NCBI RefSeq assembly: GCF_900176515.1 | Contig: NZ_FWXV01000001.1 | Span: 1,644,524-1,708,523 of the forward strand | DNA from: Kibdelosporangium aridum | GTDB taxonomy: Bacteria > Actinomycetota > Actinomycetes > Mycobacteriales > Pseudonocardiaceae | Length of the DNA stretch: 64,000 nucleotides | Direction: 5' to 3' | Shown: positions 52,261 to 60,482 of the stretch, in pieces | Layout of the letters: the number at the start of each line of letters is the position of its first letter | Numbering within the stretch: the stretch's first letter is position 1 | Position numbers and translations under genes: made by a program | The notes under the pieces: generated by a model | The model's input: only the letters and a program-made list of their open reading frames with translations | Told to the model about the DNA's origin: nothing | The model's database searches: none

Positions 52261-52476
52261 TTAGGCGGCTTCCTCGCTGGGGCGTTCAACATGGATGCCG
52301 GTGACGACCGCGGTGGCCCGGGGACTTGGTGCCCCACAAGGCGTCGACGAGGCGTTCGGCGGAAACCACCTCGTTGGCGTGCGCCAGCAGGATGGCGAGC
52401 AGCTTGCGGTGTCTCGGCTCGCCGATGCCAAGGCCGCTGCGCCGTCCGTGACCTCAGGGGGGCCGAGGATCCCCTC
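52261..52476 (-). pseudogene. SARP/BTAD regulator N-terminal fragment
   Basis: The minus strand encodes ILGPPEVTDGAAALGIGE, then PRHRKLLAILLAHANEVV and SAERLVDALWG. This is the winged-helix DNA-binding start of a SARP/AfsR-type regulator (usually RILGPLEV and LIDALWGD.PP). A frameshift near 52325 breaks the frame; the next frame reads ATAVVTGIHVER and ends at a TAA at 52261-52263. The BTAD domain that should follow is gone. Confidence 0.7.
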
Positions 52477-52536
52477 GCGGATCAGGTCCGATCAGACTCC
52501 GCCGCGGCGAAGAGCCTTGCAGGAGAAGTAAGTCCT

Positions 52537-52971
52537 TCAGCTGGTCTCCGGGGTCGCGAACCAGCGGTCGAGTCTCGCCAGTGCTTGGGCGGTTGCGTCG
52601 AACGCGTCCGCGCCGATCGCGGCGCGCATCTGTTCGTTGAAGTCCTGGATCACCGGGCGGACGCGTTCTAGCGCTTGCTTGCCCGACGTGGTGAGGTCGA
52701 GGGCGATCGCACGATATTGCTTGGGGTGTGTCCGTTTGCTGATCAGGCCGGCGTCCACGAGACGGGTGACCATCGACGTGATGGCGGACTCGCGTTGGCC
52801 GAGGGCGTGTGCGAGCTCCTGCTGCGTCACCCCCGGTTGCTCCTGCACAACGAACAGCGCGCCGAGCTGCGCCGTGGTGATTCCGGCGGCGCCCATGCAG
52901 CGCCGGTCCGCCGCGACGCGCAGTTGGTGTGCAGCTCGCTGCAGCAGGAAGTACAGCCGTTGGTCCGCCAT
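52537..52971 (-). CDS. MarR-family transcriptional regulator
   Basis: Winged-helix regulator of 144 residues. The DNA-binding part has VTQQELAHALGQRESAITSM and the wing LISKRTHPKQYRAIALDLT, flanked by dimerisation helices. The ATG at 52971 is chosen; two upstream in-frame starts would overlap the promoter. It is divergent from the thioesterase gene at 53041, and a perfect 24-bp palindrome lies between them. Repression of both genes, relieved by an aromatic acid or similar ligand, is the expected mechanism. Confidence 0.9.
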   Translation of the reverse strand: MADQRLYFLLQRAAHQLRVAADRRCMGAAGITTAQLGALFVVQEQPGVTQQELAHALGQRESAITSMVTRLVDAGLISKRTHPKQYRAIALDLTTSGKQALERVRPVIQDFNEQMRAAIGADAFDATAQALARLDRWFATPETS

Positions 52972-53008
52972 GGCCCCAGATCTTGACAAAAATCCGGCCC
53001 GGGCACAT

Positions 53009-53032
53009 CCTCACTTCAGTAGTGAAGTGAGG
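53009..53032. promoter_or_regulatory. MarR-type operator palindrome
   Basis: CCTCACTTCA (53009-53018) and TGAAGTGAGG (53023-53032) are exact inverted arms with a 4-base centre. A TTGACA -35 box lies at 52983-52988 on the plus strand, so the palindrome covers the expected transcription start of the thioesterase gene. Confidence 0.75.
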
Positions 53033-53040
53033 GGATCGGG

Positions 53041-53442
53041 ATGAACTTCGAGGACGCACGGAAAGGCCTGGAAAGCCAGCCGTTCAGCGTGTTGGTGGGG
53101 GCGCGGCTGGTGGCGTTCGGCGACGGGGAGGCCGTCATCGAGATCGACGCCCGAGACGACCTCCGGCAGCAGAACGGGTATCTGCACGGTGGCGTGCTGG
53201 CCTACGCGGCAGACAACACGCTCACCTTCGCCGCGGGTTCGGTGCTGGGCCCATCGCTGCTCACCGCCGGTTTCACCATCGACTATGTCCGCCCTGCTGG
53301 CGGGAACACGCTGCGCGCTGAGGCACGGGTGGTGCAGTCGAGCGGTTCTCGGGCGACCTGTCGGTGCGATGTTTACTCGGATGGGGAGTTGTGTGCGGTG
53401 GCTCAGGGGACTGCGGTGAGGCGAGCGGATAAGCGTGAGTGA
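53041..53442 (+). CDS. Hotdog-fold PaaI-family thioesterase
   Basis: Acyl-CoA thioesterase-like protein of 133 residues. The hotdog signature QQNGYLHGGVLAYAADNTL contains the N-G-x-x-H-G-G active-site pattern, with the following Asp as catalytic residue. The last strands (TIDYVRPAGGNTLRAEARVV) fit the family. Substrates are often phenylacetyl- or other aryl-CoA esters; which one is not known here. The ATG has GAGGGGATCGGG upstream. The 3' end has a partial duplicate downstream. Confidence 0.9.
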   Translation: MNFEDARKGLESQPFSVLVGARLVAFGDGEAVIEIDARDDLRQQNGYLHGGVLAYAADNTLTFAAGSVLGPSLLTAGFTIDYVRPAGGNTLRAEARVVQSSGSRATCRCDVYSDGELCAVAQGTAVRRADKRE

Positions 53443-53454
53443 TGGTGCGTCGTG

Positions 53455-53527
53455 CGATCGAGCGGTTCCCGGGCGACCTGCCCGCTGCGACAGGTCAGCT
53501 GTGCGCGGTCGCCCAGGGAACTGCCGT
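53455..53527 (+). repeat. Partial duplicate of the thioesterase 3' end
   Basis: Sequence starting at TCGAGCGGTT (53456) repeats the region from 53338 onward: both encode SSGSRATC and, in one frame, LCAVAQGTAV. The copy has lost about 10 bases in the middle and has point changes. It is non-coding and ends at the stop codon of the convergent subtilase gene. Confidence 0.7.
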
Positions 53528-56500
53528 CATGCCAACTGGTAGGCGTCAATGATCGTCTGCTCGACCGTGTTTCCGGCGTCGTCGGCCGCGCTTGCGCGGA
53601 ACGAGACCGAAGGGGCGCTCGGCGGGTGGTACAGCAGCAGGAAGTCACCGAACAGCGCAGCTTCCTGCCACGTGACGCCTCGGTCGTAGGACACCTCGGT
53701 CGATGTCAGCCGGGGACGGGGACCCGCACCGGCCTGGGTTTGCACGTGGATCGGGACCGGGAACAGCACTCCGGTCGGTGCCTTGTCCGCCGCGTCGAGC
53801 TTCGGTGCGTACCGGATCGCCGACACGGGCAGCGCCGTGATGCCGGAGCTGTGGTCGGACTGGAAGGTCCACGAGCCGGACACATAGGTTGACCTGGCAT
53901 AACCTGAGCGGCTGGCTTCGGCGGTCAGTTGGTAGCGCGCCGACCCCTGGGGGACGGTCATGCGCACGAACCCGGCTTCCTGGCTCTCAGCCATCAGTTC
54001 ACCGTTGCGGTACAGCTTGGTGGACGCCTTGTCCGCCATGGAAAACCCGGCATTGCCAGCGCCATCACCGAACAACGGAACGTGCGCGATCAAGGTGTCG
54101 CCGCGCTGCTGGACCCACGGGTCGGTCTTGTTGTCCGAGAAGGACGGTCCGAAAACGCCACGGTAGAACGACTCCGTATAAGACTTTCCGGGTAGGTAGG
54201 TTCGTGGCGGGCCGTCGATGCCGCCCTGATATCCGGTGTCGCCCAACACGTTCATCCGACGCGCCCAGTCGGCGTTCTCGCCGCCGTAGTACTCGGTGCG
54301 GATGCCCGGTGGGGTGAAGGCGGTCAGCGAGCCAGTGCCCCAATTGCCTTGGCCACGTGGCGAAGACGTCGCGCCGATCGCGGCGGACTGGCCGGGCAGC
54401 AGCGGTCCAGTGTCGACCTTCACCGTCGCGAGTTCGCCCGGCTGGACCTCCTTGGCGATTCCCGACAGGAACCGGCCCTTTGTGTACCAAGCCAGGCCGT
54501 AGAAGTCGTTCCGCACTGTCCAGCTTGTACTCAGCTGACCGACGACCTCGTCGGAGTCCGGTCCGAGCTGGGCGAGTCCAATGTGGTCGAGGTTGCCGCC
54601 GAAGGACAAGTTGGACACGTGGAAGGTGTCCTTGGCTGTCGTGCGCTCGAACCCGACTTGGAGCAACGACAACGCGGCTGGCTCGGCAGTGGGGAGCTTG
54701 ATCGAGACCGGCTTGGCCAACCGCGCGTCGAGGTCGATCGTCGTCGGCCCGGTGATCGTCAGGTTCGGGTAGTTCAGCACGTCATGGGTGTACGGGTCGT
54801 GCCCGAGTATCGAACTGGTCAGCAGGTAGCGCCCCTTGGGCAGGCGCTGGGTGAGCTTGCCGTCCACAGTGGCCTCGGGGAACACGCGGTCTCCGGTGTC
54901 CACATTGATCAGGTACGCCGAGGTGAAGTCCGCCTGCTCGCCGTTGCGGGCGATCGCGTTCAACGTCAGGTCGTAGCTCTCCACTTCGAGATCGGCTTCG
55001 ATCGCGGTCCGCACCCGCTGCCCGCCACCGGTCGCCACGATCGCACCACCGAACTGGCCGCCGTCGGGAACGTTGCGGACCTCGGCCGTCGCCACCGCGG
55101 TCGCCGTACCACCGGCCGGAACCACAAGCTGCGCCGGTGAAATCGAGAACAGGCTCGCCGGTGCGTTGGTCTCCATCCGCAGGTCAAGCGTGACGGGCGC
55201 GGGACCGTCGTTGGTGTAGGTGATCTCCTTGGTGACGGCGGGCTCGTGGGTGTGTGGCCAGAGGTGGTGGCCAAAGCTCGCGCTAGTCGGCTCGGCGCTC
55301 ACGGTCTGCTTCAGAACCGCCGCCGAGTCGACCCGACCGGCGCCCTGCTGGAACGGCGTAAGCCCCGGTGTCGGCGTGCTCGACCCGACCAGCCGTGCCT
55401 TGAGCTGACTGCCGGTCAACGAAGGGTGTTGCTGCGCGAGCAAAGCGGCCGCGCCTGCGACGTGCGGCGTCGCCATCGACGTGCCCGACAGCGAGGTGTA
55501 TCCGTCGACGACCGGGTCACCGATCTGCCCGGCCGCGTGCAGTGCGGCCACGATGTTCACACCAGGGCCGGTGATGTCCGGCTTGATCACACCGCCGCCG
55601 TCGCGCGGGCCACGGCTGGAGAAGTCGGCGATCTGGTTGTTCCGGTCGACCGCGCCGACCGTCAACGCGGCATCCGCACTCCCCGGTGACGAGATGGTGG
55701 ACGTGGACGGCCCGTAGTTGCCCGCGGCGATCACGAACAGCGTGCCGTACTTGGCGGACAGCGTGTTCACGGCCTCTTCGAGCGGGTCGATCTCAGGGCT
55801 GTCGAAGCTGCCCAAGCTCATGTTGATCACATCGACGCCTTGCTCGGCCGCCCACTGCATGCCCGCGATGATCCCGGAGTCGGGGCCCGAACCGTTGTCC
55901 CCGAGCACCTTCACATCCAGGATCTTGGCGTCCGGCGCCACGCCGCGATATTTGCCGCCCGACTTCGCGCCGGTCCCCGCGACGATCGAAGCCACATGCG
56001 TGCCGTGGCCGTACCGGTCGACGTTGTCACGGGAGCTGGTGAAGTTCTTCTCACCGATCTCCTGGGTGGTCAGATCCGGATGCGTCTGGTCGACGCCGGT
56101 GTCCAGCACCGCGACGGTGATGCCCTTGCCGGTGTATCCGGCCTGCCATGCCGTTGGTGCACCGATCTGCGGAACACTGTGATCGAGAGTCGCGGTCCGT
56201 TTCGCGTCCAGCCAGACCTTTTTGACGCTGCCGGACCGCACAGTGCTCCACACATCGGTACCCGCGGACGTCAGCGCGACCGCGTCGATACTCGGCAGTT
56301 CCGCGGTGACTTGAGCGGTCAATGGCCTGCGCCCGGCTTCGTACTTCACGATCACCGGGACACTGCCCTTGCCGTAACCGCTGCGCCGCAGCTCGGTCAC
56401 GTCGAACAGGCGCTCGTCGAGAACGCCCTTGGCCAGCAACGGCATCGCGTCGGCGGGAACCACGAAGGTATGTCCATTTGACTGGTACACCGAGAAGTTC

Positions 56501-56709
56501 TGCCGCTCCCGGCCGGGCGCGGGCTGAAGGTACCTGGGAGTTCCTTGCGCCCCTAGGAAAACCTGATCACCCGTGAGCAGGGTGATCACTTCAGCCTGCG
56601 TCCGCGCCGGTTCCGCGTGCCCCGGTGGGGACAAAAACGCTGCTGTCAAAGCGAAAGTTACGGCCGCCGCCACCGGGCCCCGATACCGACCGCGCACGAG
56701 TGCCTCCAT
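53527..56709 (-). CDS. Secreted subtilisin-like serine peptidase (S8)
   Basis: Exported protease of 1060 residues. The signal peptide is GPVAAAVTFALTAAFLSPPG. A propeptide of about 160 residues is followed by the S8 catalytic domain (about 185-460) with the triad in VAVLDTGVDQTHPDL (Asp), GHGTHVASIVAG (His) and SGTSMATPHVAGAAALLA (Ser); the oxyanion Asn is in VIAAGNYGPS. The remaining 600 residues are beta-rich domains of the kind that bind surfaces or mature with the protease. The ATG at 56709 starts the signal peptide. Streptomyces relatives are extracellular, possibly acting in nutrient uptake or mycelial protein processing. Confidence 0.92.
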   Translation of the reverse strand: MEALVRGRYRGPVAAAVTFALTAAFLSPPGHAEPARTQAEVITLLTGDQVFLGAQGTPRYLQPAPGRERQNFSVYQSNGHTFVVPADAMPLLAKGVLDERLFDVTELRRSGYGKGSVPVIVKYEAGRRPLTAQVTAELPSIDAVALTSAGTDVWSTVRSGSVKKVWLDAKRTATLDHSVPQIGAPTAWQAGYTGKGITVAVLDTGVDQTHPDLTTQEIGEKNFTSSRDNVDRYGHGTHVASIVAGTGAKSGGKYRGVAPDAKILDVKVLGDNGSGPDSGIIAGMQWAAEQGVDVINMSLGSFDSPEIDPLEEAVNTLSAKYGTLFVIAAGNYGPSTSTISSPGSADAALTVGAVDRNNQIADFSSRGPRDGGGVIKPDITGPGVNIVAALHAAGQIGDPVVDGYTSLSGTSMATPHVAGAAALLAQQHPSLTGSQLKARLVGSSTPTPGLTPFQQGAGRVDSAAVLKQTVSAEPTSASFGHHLWPHTHEPAVTKEITYTNDGPAPVTLDLRMETNAPASLFSISPAQLVVPAGGTATAVATAEVRNVPDGGQFGGAIVATGGGQRVRTAIEADLEVESYDLTLNAIARNGEQADFTSAYLINVDTGDRVFPEATVDGKLTQRLPKGRYLLTSSILGHDPYTHDVLNYPNLTITGPTTIDLDARLAKPVSIKLPTAEPAALSLLQVGFERTTAKDTFHVSNLSFGGNLDHIGLAQLGPDSDEVVGQLSTSWTVRNDFYGLAWYTKGRFLSGIAKEVQPGELATVKVDTGPLLPGQSAAIGATSSPRGQGNWGTGSLTAFTPPGIRTEYYGGENADWARRMNVLGDTGYQGGIDGPPRTYLPGKSYTESFYRGVFGPSFSDNKTDPWVQQRGDTLIAHVPLFGDGAGNAGFSMADKASTKLYRNGELMAESQEAGFVRMTVPQGSARYQLTAEASRSGYARSTYVSGSWTFQSDHSSGITALPVSAIRYAPKLDAADKAPTGVLFPVPIHVQTQAGAGPRPRLTSTEVSYDRGVTWQEAALFGDFLLLYHPPSAPSVSFRASAADDAGNTVEQTIIDAYQLA

Positions 56710-56814
56710 GTGATCACTGTGTCGCGGACAGTAATGCGCCTCTCGGAGGTCCACAAGAGCCGGACGGAGCACTCCGTGAACAGATGACACACACTCATGA
56801 AAAGAGTGTTCGAC

Positions 56815-57627
56815 CTATGGGCCGATCCGAGCGGTTTTCAGGCACGCCAGGGTTTCCTCCGGGCTCATCGCCAGTTCGCTGAGCCGGTCGAGGACATGCC
56901 GGATGTGCGCGGTGCGTTCCGGGTCCTGCGTGTCCTGCAGGCCGACGAGCGATTCCGCGAACGCGGCGTCGGGCTCGTTCGGATCGTCGAACGACAACAG
57001 GATGACCGACCCGTGCAGACCCTCATGCAGAGTATTTCGCTGGGGAACTATCTGAATTGTCACATTTGGAAATTCCGCCCTTTCGATGAGCAGGTCGCGC
57101 TGCGCCTTGTTCACGCCCTGGTGCAGTACCGGTGCGTGGATCAATGCGTGCAGCTGCAGGCGAGGATCGGTGCTGAGTCGTTCCTGCTGGTGCATCCGCA
57201 GATCGGTGAACTTCTTGATTGAGCGCTTGCTCGCGTTGATGGAGCGCTGCGCGTATTCCTCGGTCTGCAGCAGGGTGGGAATGTGGCCGAGCTGGAACTC
57301 GTATTTGAGGTCCGCCTCGTCCTCCATGCGAACGTAGCGGGTGTCCTCGAGGTGGAAATCCCGCCACCACGCGCGCTGCTTGGCGAGCTCCCACAGCTCG
57401 ATGTACGGCCCATAGTCGCAGCTCAGGACGCCATACGCGTCCAGGAGCATGACCAGCTCATGGTACGTCGGCAGCTGGCGGCGCTCGATCCGGCTGAGCT
57501 TCTTGAACTCGATGTGGACGAGCTCGCCCGCCTCCTCCTGGGTCAGCCTGTTCTGCTCGCGCAGCTTTTTCAGCTCTCGCTGGAGCTGCCTGCCGTAATA
57601 GTTGGGTTCCGGGGTGACGCCTGCCAT
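56815..57627 (-). CDS. XRE regulator with DUF5753 domain
   Basis: Protein of 270 residues. The N-terminal helix-turn-helix is QLQRELKKLREQNRLTQEEA followed by GELVHIEFKKLSRIE. The C-terminal 180 residues are the DUF5753 (Scr1/WhiJ-like) domain, with the block LGHIPTLLQTEEYAQRSI and the QIVPQRNTLHEGLHGSVILL segment. Such regulators are typically paired with DUF397 proteins in sporulating actinomycetes and control development or antibiotic production. It is divergent from a second, related regulator at 57792. The ATG at 57627 has AAAGAAAGAG upstream. Confidence 0.88.
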   Translation of the reverse strand: MAGVTPEPNYYGRQLQRELKKLREQNRLTQEEAGELVHIEFKKLSRIERRQLPTYHELVMLLDAYGVLSCDYGPYIELWELAKQRAWWRDFHLEDTRYVRMEDEADLKYEFQLGHIPTLLQTEEYAQRSINASKRSIKKFTDLRMHQQERLSTDPRLQLHALIHAPVLHQGVNKAQRDLLIERAEFPNVTIQIVPQRNTLHEGLHGSVILLSFDDPNEPDAAFAESLVGLQDTQDPERTAHIRHVLDRLSELAMSPEETLACLKTARIGP

Positions 57628-57791
57628 GACTCTTTCTTTCGGATATGTGGAAATCCCAGTTTTGGATTCGCCATTGAATCCCGGCAAATCGGGAAGATGA
57701 CCCGCAAGAAGTTAGTGGGTGTACTTACATCAATGGCATCACCTAATCGTGTACTGTGGGTGTGTGCGCGAATTGGTGCAGACTGTCGGCC

Positions 57792-58625
57792 ATGGAACAA
57801 ACCGAAGACCTGAGCCCTGGCTCATTGGTCCGGCGATGGCGGCTGGGAAAACGCCTGCGAAAGACGAGGATTGAAGCAGGCAAGACGATGGCGGAGGCGG
57901 CAGCGTACATCGGTGTGCGGCGGCCGACGATCAGCCGGATCGAGACCGGCAGGCAAGCGATCCTGGCGAAGAACGTGAAGTACCTCTGCCAGCTGTACGG
58001 GGTGGGTGCGCCAGAGGTGGACATGCTGATGCGCCAAGCGGAGGAGTCGAACGAGCGCGGATGGTGGGCGTCCTATTCGGACACGATGCCGGACTGGTTC
58101 GAGACATACGTGGGCTTCGAAGCGGACGCGAAGGAGATTTGGCTTTATTGTGCGGAACTAGTGCCGGGCATCCTGCAAACGAGCAGCTATCAGCGCGCGC
58201 TGCAGGCAGGTTTCGGTCGCGAGATCGATGAGAAGGGGCTCGCGTTCCGGCTTGAGCGTCAGCAGCGCTTGGAGACGCGGAAACCTCGGCTGCGCATTGT
58301 GTTGAACGAGGCTGTGTTTCGCAGAGGCGTGGGCGACATGGGAGAGCAGGGCGAGCTTCTGGCCAAGGTGTCGAAGCGCATGAATGTGACCTTGCAGGTG
58401 TTGACCTTCGACTCCGGACCCCACGCTGCGATGAAGGGTCCCTTCAACATGCTGACTCTACCTGGCGAACCGGCGCCCAACTTCGTGTATCTCGAGCACA
58501 AAGATGGCGCGGTGTATCTCGAGCGTCCTGTCGATCTGGGCAAATACTCCAAGGTGTTCGAGTCGCTGACCAAGCAAGCACTTTCGGCCGATGAATCGCG
58601 AGACTTCCTGGCTACCCTTGCCTAG
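57792..58625 (+). CDS. XRE regulator with DUF5753 domain, partner of DUF397 gene
   Basis: Protein of 277 residues. The helix-turn-helix is RKTRIEAGKTMAEAAAYIG followed by VRRPTISRIETGR. The DUF5753 domain has LVPGILQTSSYQRALQAGFG and VLTFDSGPHAAMKGPFNMLT. It is not a recent copy of the neighbour at 56815. The ATG at 57792 is taken instead of an in-frame start at 57756. The DUF397 gene follows 29 bases after the stop on the same strand, the usual pair in this family. Confidence 0.9.
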   Translation: MEQTEDLSPGSLVRRWRLGKRLRKTRIEAGKTMAEAAAYIGVRRPTISRIETGRQAILAKNVKYLCQLYGVGAPEVDMLMRQAEESNERGWWASYSDTMPDWFETYVGFEADAKEIWLYCAELVPGILQTSSYQRALQAGFGREIDEKGLAFRLERQQRLETRKPRLRIVLNEAVFRRGVGDMGEQGELLAKVSKRMNVTLQVLTFDSGPHAAMKGPFNMLTLPGEPAPNFVYLEHKDGAVYLERPVDLGKYSKVFESLTKQALSADESRDFLATLA

Positions 58626-58654
58626 TAAGACCTGGGCAAGCAGGAAGGAACACG

Positions 58655-58939
58655 GTGGTGGAGCACGACCGTGCGTGGCAAAAGAGCAGCTCCAGCGGCC
58701 CGAACAACGGTGATCGCGTTGAGGTGTCTTGGCGCAAGAGCTCGGCCAGCGGGGCTGACAACGGCGACTGTGTTGAAGTGGCGTGGCAGAAGAGTTCGTT
58801 CAGCGGTGGTGACAACGGCGACTGTGTTGAGGTTGCTTTCGGTCTCGAGACTGTGGGCGTGCGGGACAGCAAGAACAGTGATGGCGGCGTTCTGAGGTTC
58901 ACTGCTGCTCAGTGGCAGCGGTTCGTCGAGTCTCAGTGA
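58655..58939 (+). CDS. DUF397 protein with triplicated core motif
   Basis: A 94-residue protein. DUF397 proteins are normally 60-70 residues with one W-x-KSS-x-SG-x-NG-x-CVEV core. Here the core occurs three times in tandem, 18 residues each (WQKSSSSGPNNGDRVEVS, WRKSSASGADNGDCVEVA, WQKSSFSGGDNGDCVEVA), followed once by the normal C-terminal part (VGVRDSKNSDGGVLRFTAAQ, then WQRFV). The first unit has Arg where the others have Cys. The GTG at 58655 has GGAAGGA upstream. The 3' end overlaps the convergent gene by 41 bases. Function is unknown; it is presumably the partner of the XRE protein encoded upstream. Confidence 0.85.
   Translation: MVEHDRAWQKSSSSGPNNGDRVEVSWRKSSASGADNGDCVEVAWQKSSFSGGDNGDCVEVAFGLETVGVRDSKNSDGGVLRFTAAQWQRFVESQ
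58676..58837 (+). repeat. Three 54-bp in-frame tandem repeats
   Basis: Units at 58676-58729, 58730-58783 and 58784-58837 each encode 18 residues of the DUF397 core. Units 2 and 3 are more alike than unit 1, so the last duplication is the younger one. Confidence 0.9.
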
Positions 58940-59633
58940 CCGGTGCGGAGGCCACCAGCTTGATCAACTGCCAGGTGGCCTCCGACCCGCCGACCATGTG
59001 CTGAGCCTGCCGGGCGACCACAGCCAGCGGCAGCCTCCCCGGATCGTCCAGCACCGCCTGGAAATACCGCGCATCCGGGTGCCGTTCCAACGCGTGCTTC
59101 GCGTACTCCACAGCGAGGAACTCCGCTTGCTCCGCGGAGACCTCGTCCAGCAGATTGACCAGCACCTGCGGGTCGACCCGGTCGGCTGTCTCCAGCAGGT
59201 GGATCAGCTGCCAGGTCGCCTCCTGCTCACCGGAGAACAGCCGGACGACGTTCTGCGCCTCGGCTGCCACCGTCTTCACCGTGACGTTCTTCAGTTCGCC
59301 GCGGCTCAGCCCTTCGCGCACCAGTTCCCGTTGCCAGCAGACCGACACCGCCAGCACACCGACCCACATGATCTCCTCGGCGAGACGGCTACCGGAAATC
59401 CTGATTTTGGCGTGTGCGGCACTGGCGTCGGCGAGCGCGGTCATGCTCGCCTCGCCGTCGAACAGCGCCTTCGCCGTGCCCAGATAGATCGCCGAGAGAT
59501 CCTGCTGTTCCGGTGTCAGTTCGTCGTGGCAGACCTCGTGCGCGTGCACGGCATAGTCCAGTGACAGAACCTTGCCCCGCAACGGGTCCACCGTGCGCAA
59601 CTGCTGCTCGAGCACCTTGGGAACGCTGATCAC
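58899..59633 (-). CDS. Hypothetical helical protein with internal repeat
   Basis: A 244-residue, cytosolic, mainly helical protein that I do not recognise. It has a pair of similar blocks, EQEATWQLIHLLETADRV near residue 135 and GSEATWQLIKLVASAPV near residue 220, suggesting two copies of a helical unit. The GTG at 59633 overlaps the stop of the preceding gene by 4 bases (GTGA), which fixes the start and shows that the two genes are co-translated. Its partner has HEAT-like repeats. It converges on the DUF397 gene. Confidence 0.6.
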   Translation of the reverse strand: MISVPKVLEQQLRTVDPLRGKVLSLDYAVHAHEVCHDELTPEQQDLSAIYLGTAKALFDGEASMTALADASAAHAKIRISGSRLAEEIMWVGVLAVSVCWQRELVREGLSRGELKNVTVKTVAAEAQNVVRLFSGEQEATWQLIHLLETADRVDPQVLVNLLDEVSAEQAEFLAVEYAKHALERHPDARYFQAVLDDPGRLPLAVVARQAQHMVGGSEATWQLIKLVASAPVTETRRTAATEQQ

Positions 59634-60427
59634 AAGCCCACATTCTTCAACGCCATGGCGACGAACCCGCGCATTGACCGGTCCCATCCCGCCGGCGTTT
59701 CGGGGAGGTCCTCGTCGGCGAGCACGTCCAGCGCTGCAAGAGGCACACGGTCGCCGACACGGAAGGCCAGCGCGATCGCGGCCGTCAGGCTGACTGGCCG
59801 CGGGGCTGCCAGCAGTTCCCGCAATCGCAGGTCGATGGATGCGTCCACGCTCGTGATGTAGGCGAGTGCCAGGTTGGCGCTTGCCCGGGCGGGGGAGTCG
59901 GCAGGCAGGTCAACGAGTGCACGTGTGGCGTCCTCGGGAAGCGGGAACCAGGCCAGCAACGCGGCGGCGTGCGATCCGACTTCTGGATCAGCGAGCCAGC
60001 GGACGTAGGTGCCGAGGTGTTCCGCTGCTGCGTGATAGGCGTCGGCTTCCCAGCGCAGGGCGACTTCCTCACCGAATTCCGGCTCCGGGTTCTCCTCGTG
60101 GTACAGCTGCTGGATCATGGTGTCGACCTGCTCGTCCGTGGGCAGGTCGACGGCGTACCGGCTCGAGTCGAACGGCAGCTGGCTGTCACCGACGGCGATG
60201 TATCGCACCAGTTCCGAGATTTCCACGCGGTGCTGTATCCGCGGATCGTCGACCAGTTCGACGAGGAATGCGACCGCGTGGCAGCTCGCCTGCCAGCGAG
60301 TGCCCTGGTGAGCCACGGTGCTGTAGAGCTCGCTGATGGCCTGCGCGTCACCGTTGCGCAGCGCTTCGAGGTACTTCGGGACGTCCGTCGCGCGGCCGTG
60401 GGCATGGTGCAATTCGTCCCATTCCAC
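59630..60427 (-). CDS. HEAT-repeat-like protein
   Basis: A 265-residue cytosolic protein, probably a helical solenoid. The blocks AISELYSTVAHQGTRWQASC, HAVAFLVELVDDPRIQHRVE and ADPEVGSHAAALLAWFP have the spacing of HEAT-type repeats (about 35-40 residues, with D at the turn), and the protein continues with LALAYITSVDASIDLRLREL. Similar proteins are widespread in actinomycetes without known function. The GTG at 60427 is used; there is no strong ribosome-binding site. It is the first gene of a two-gene operon. Confidence 0.6.
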   Translation of the reverse strand: MEWDELHHAHGRATDVPKYLEALRNGDAQAISELYSTVAHQGTRWQASCHAVAFLVELVDDPRIQHRVEISELVRYIAVGDSQLPFDSSRYAVDLPTDEQVDTMIQQLYHEENPEPEFGEEVALRWEADAYHAAAEHLGTYVRWLADPEVGSHAAALLAWFPLPEDATRALVDLPADSPARASANLALAYITSVDASIDLRLRELLAAPRPVSLTAAIALAFRVGDRVPLAALDVLADEDLPETPAGWDRSMRGFVAMALKNVGL

Positions 60428-60482
60428 CCGCGCAGTGTGTCACCCTTATTGACCATCGACCCAGCGTGGATGGGAGGCGGTC

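Noticed and set aside
57719..57755. Direct repeat GTGTACT (57719-57725 and 57749-57755) in the divergent XRE promoter region
   Set aside because: Seven bases only, no symmetry and no spacing typical of an operator; could be chance.
56815..58939. Toxin-antitoxin system formed by the XRE and DUF397 genes
   Set aside because: The XRE-DUF5753 family is called antitoxin-like in some databases, but DUF397 has no established toxin activity and the pair is common in developmental regulation.
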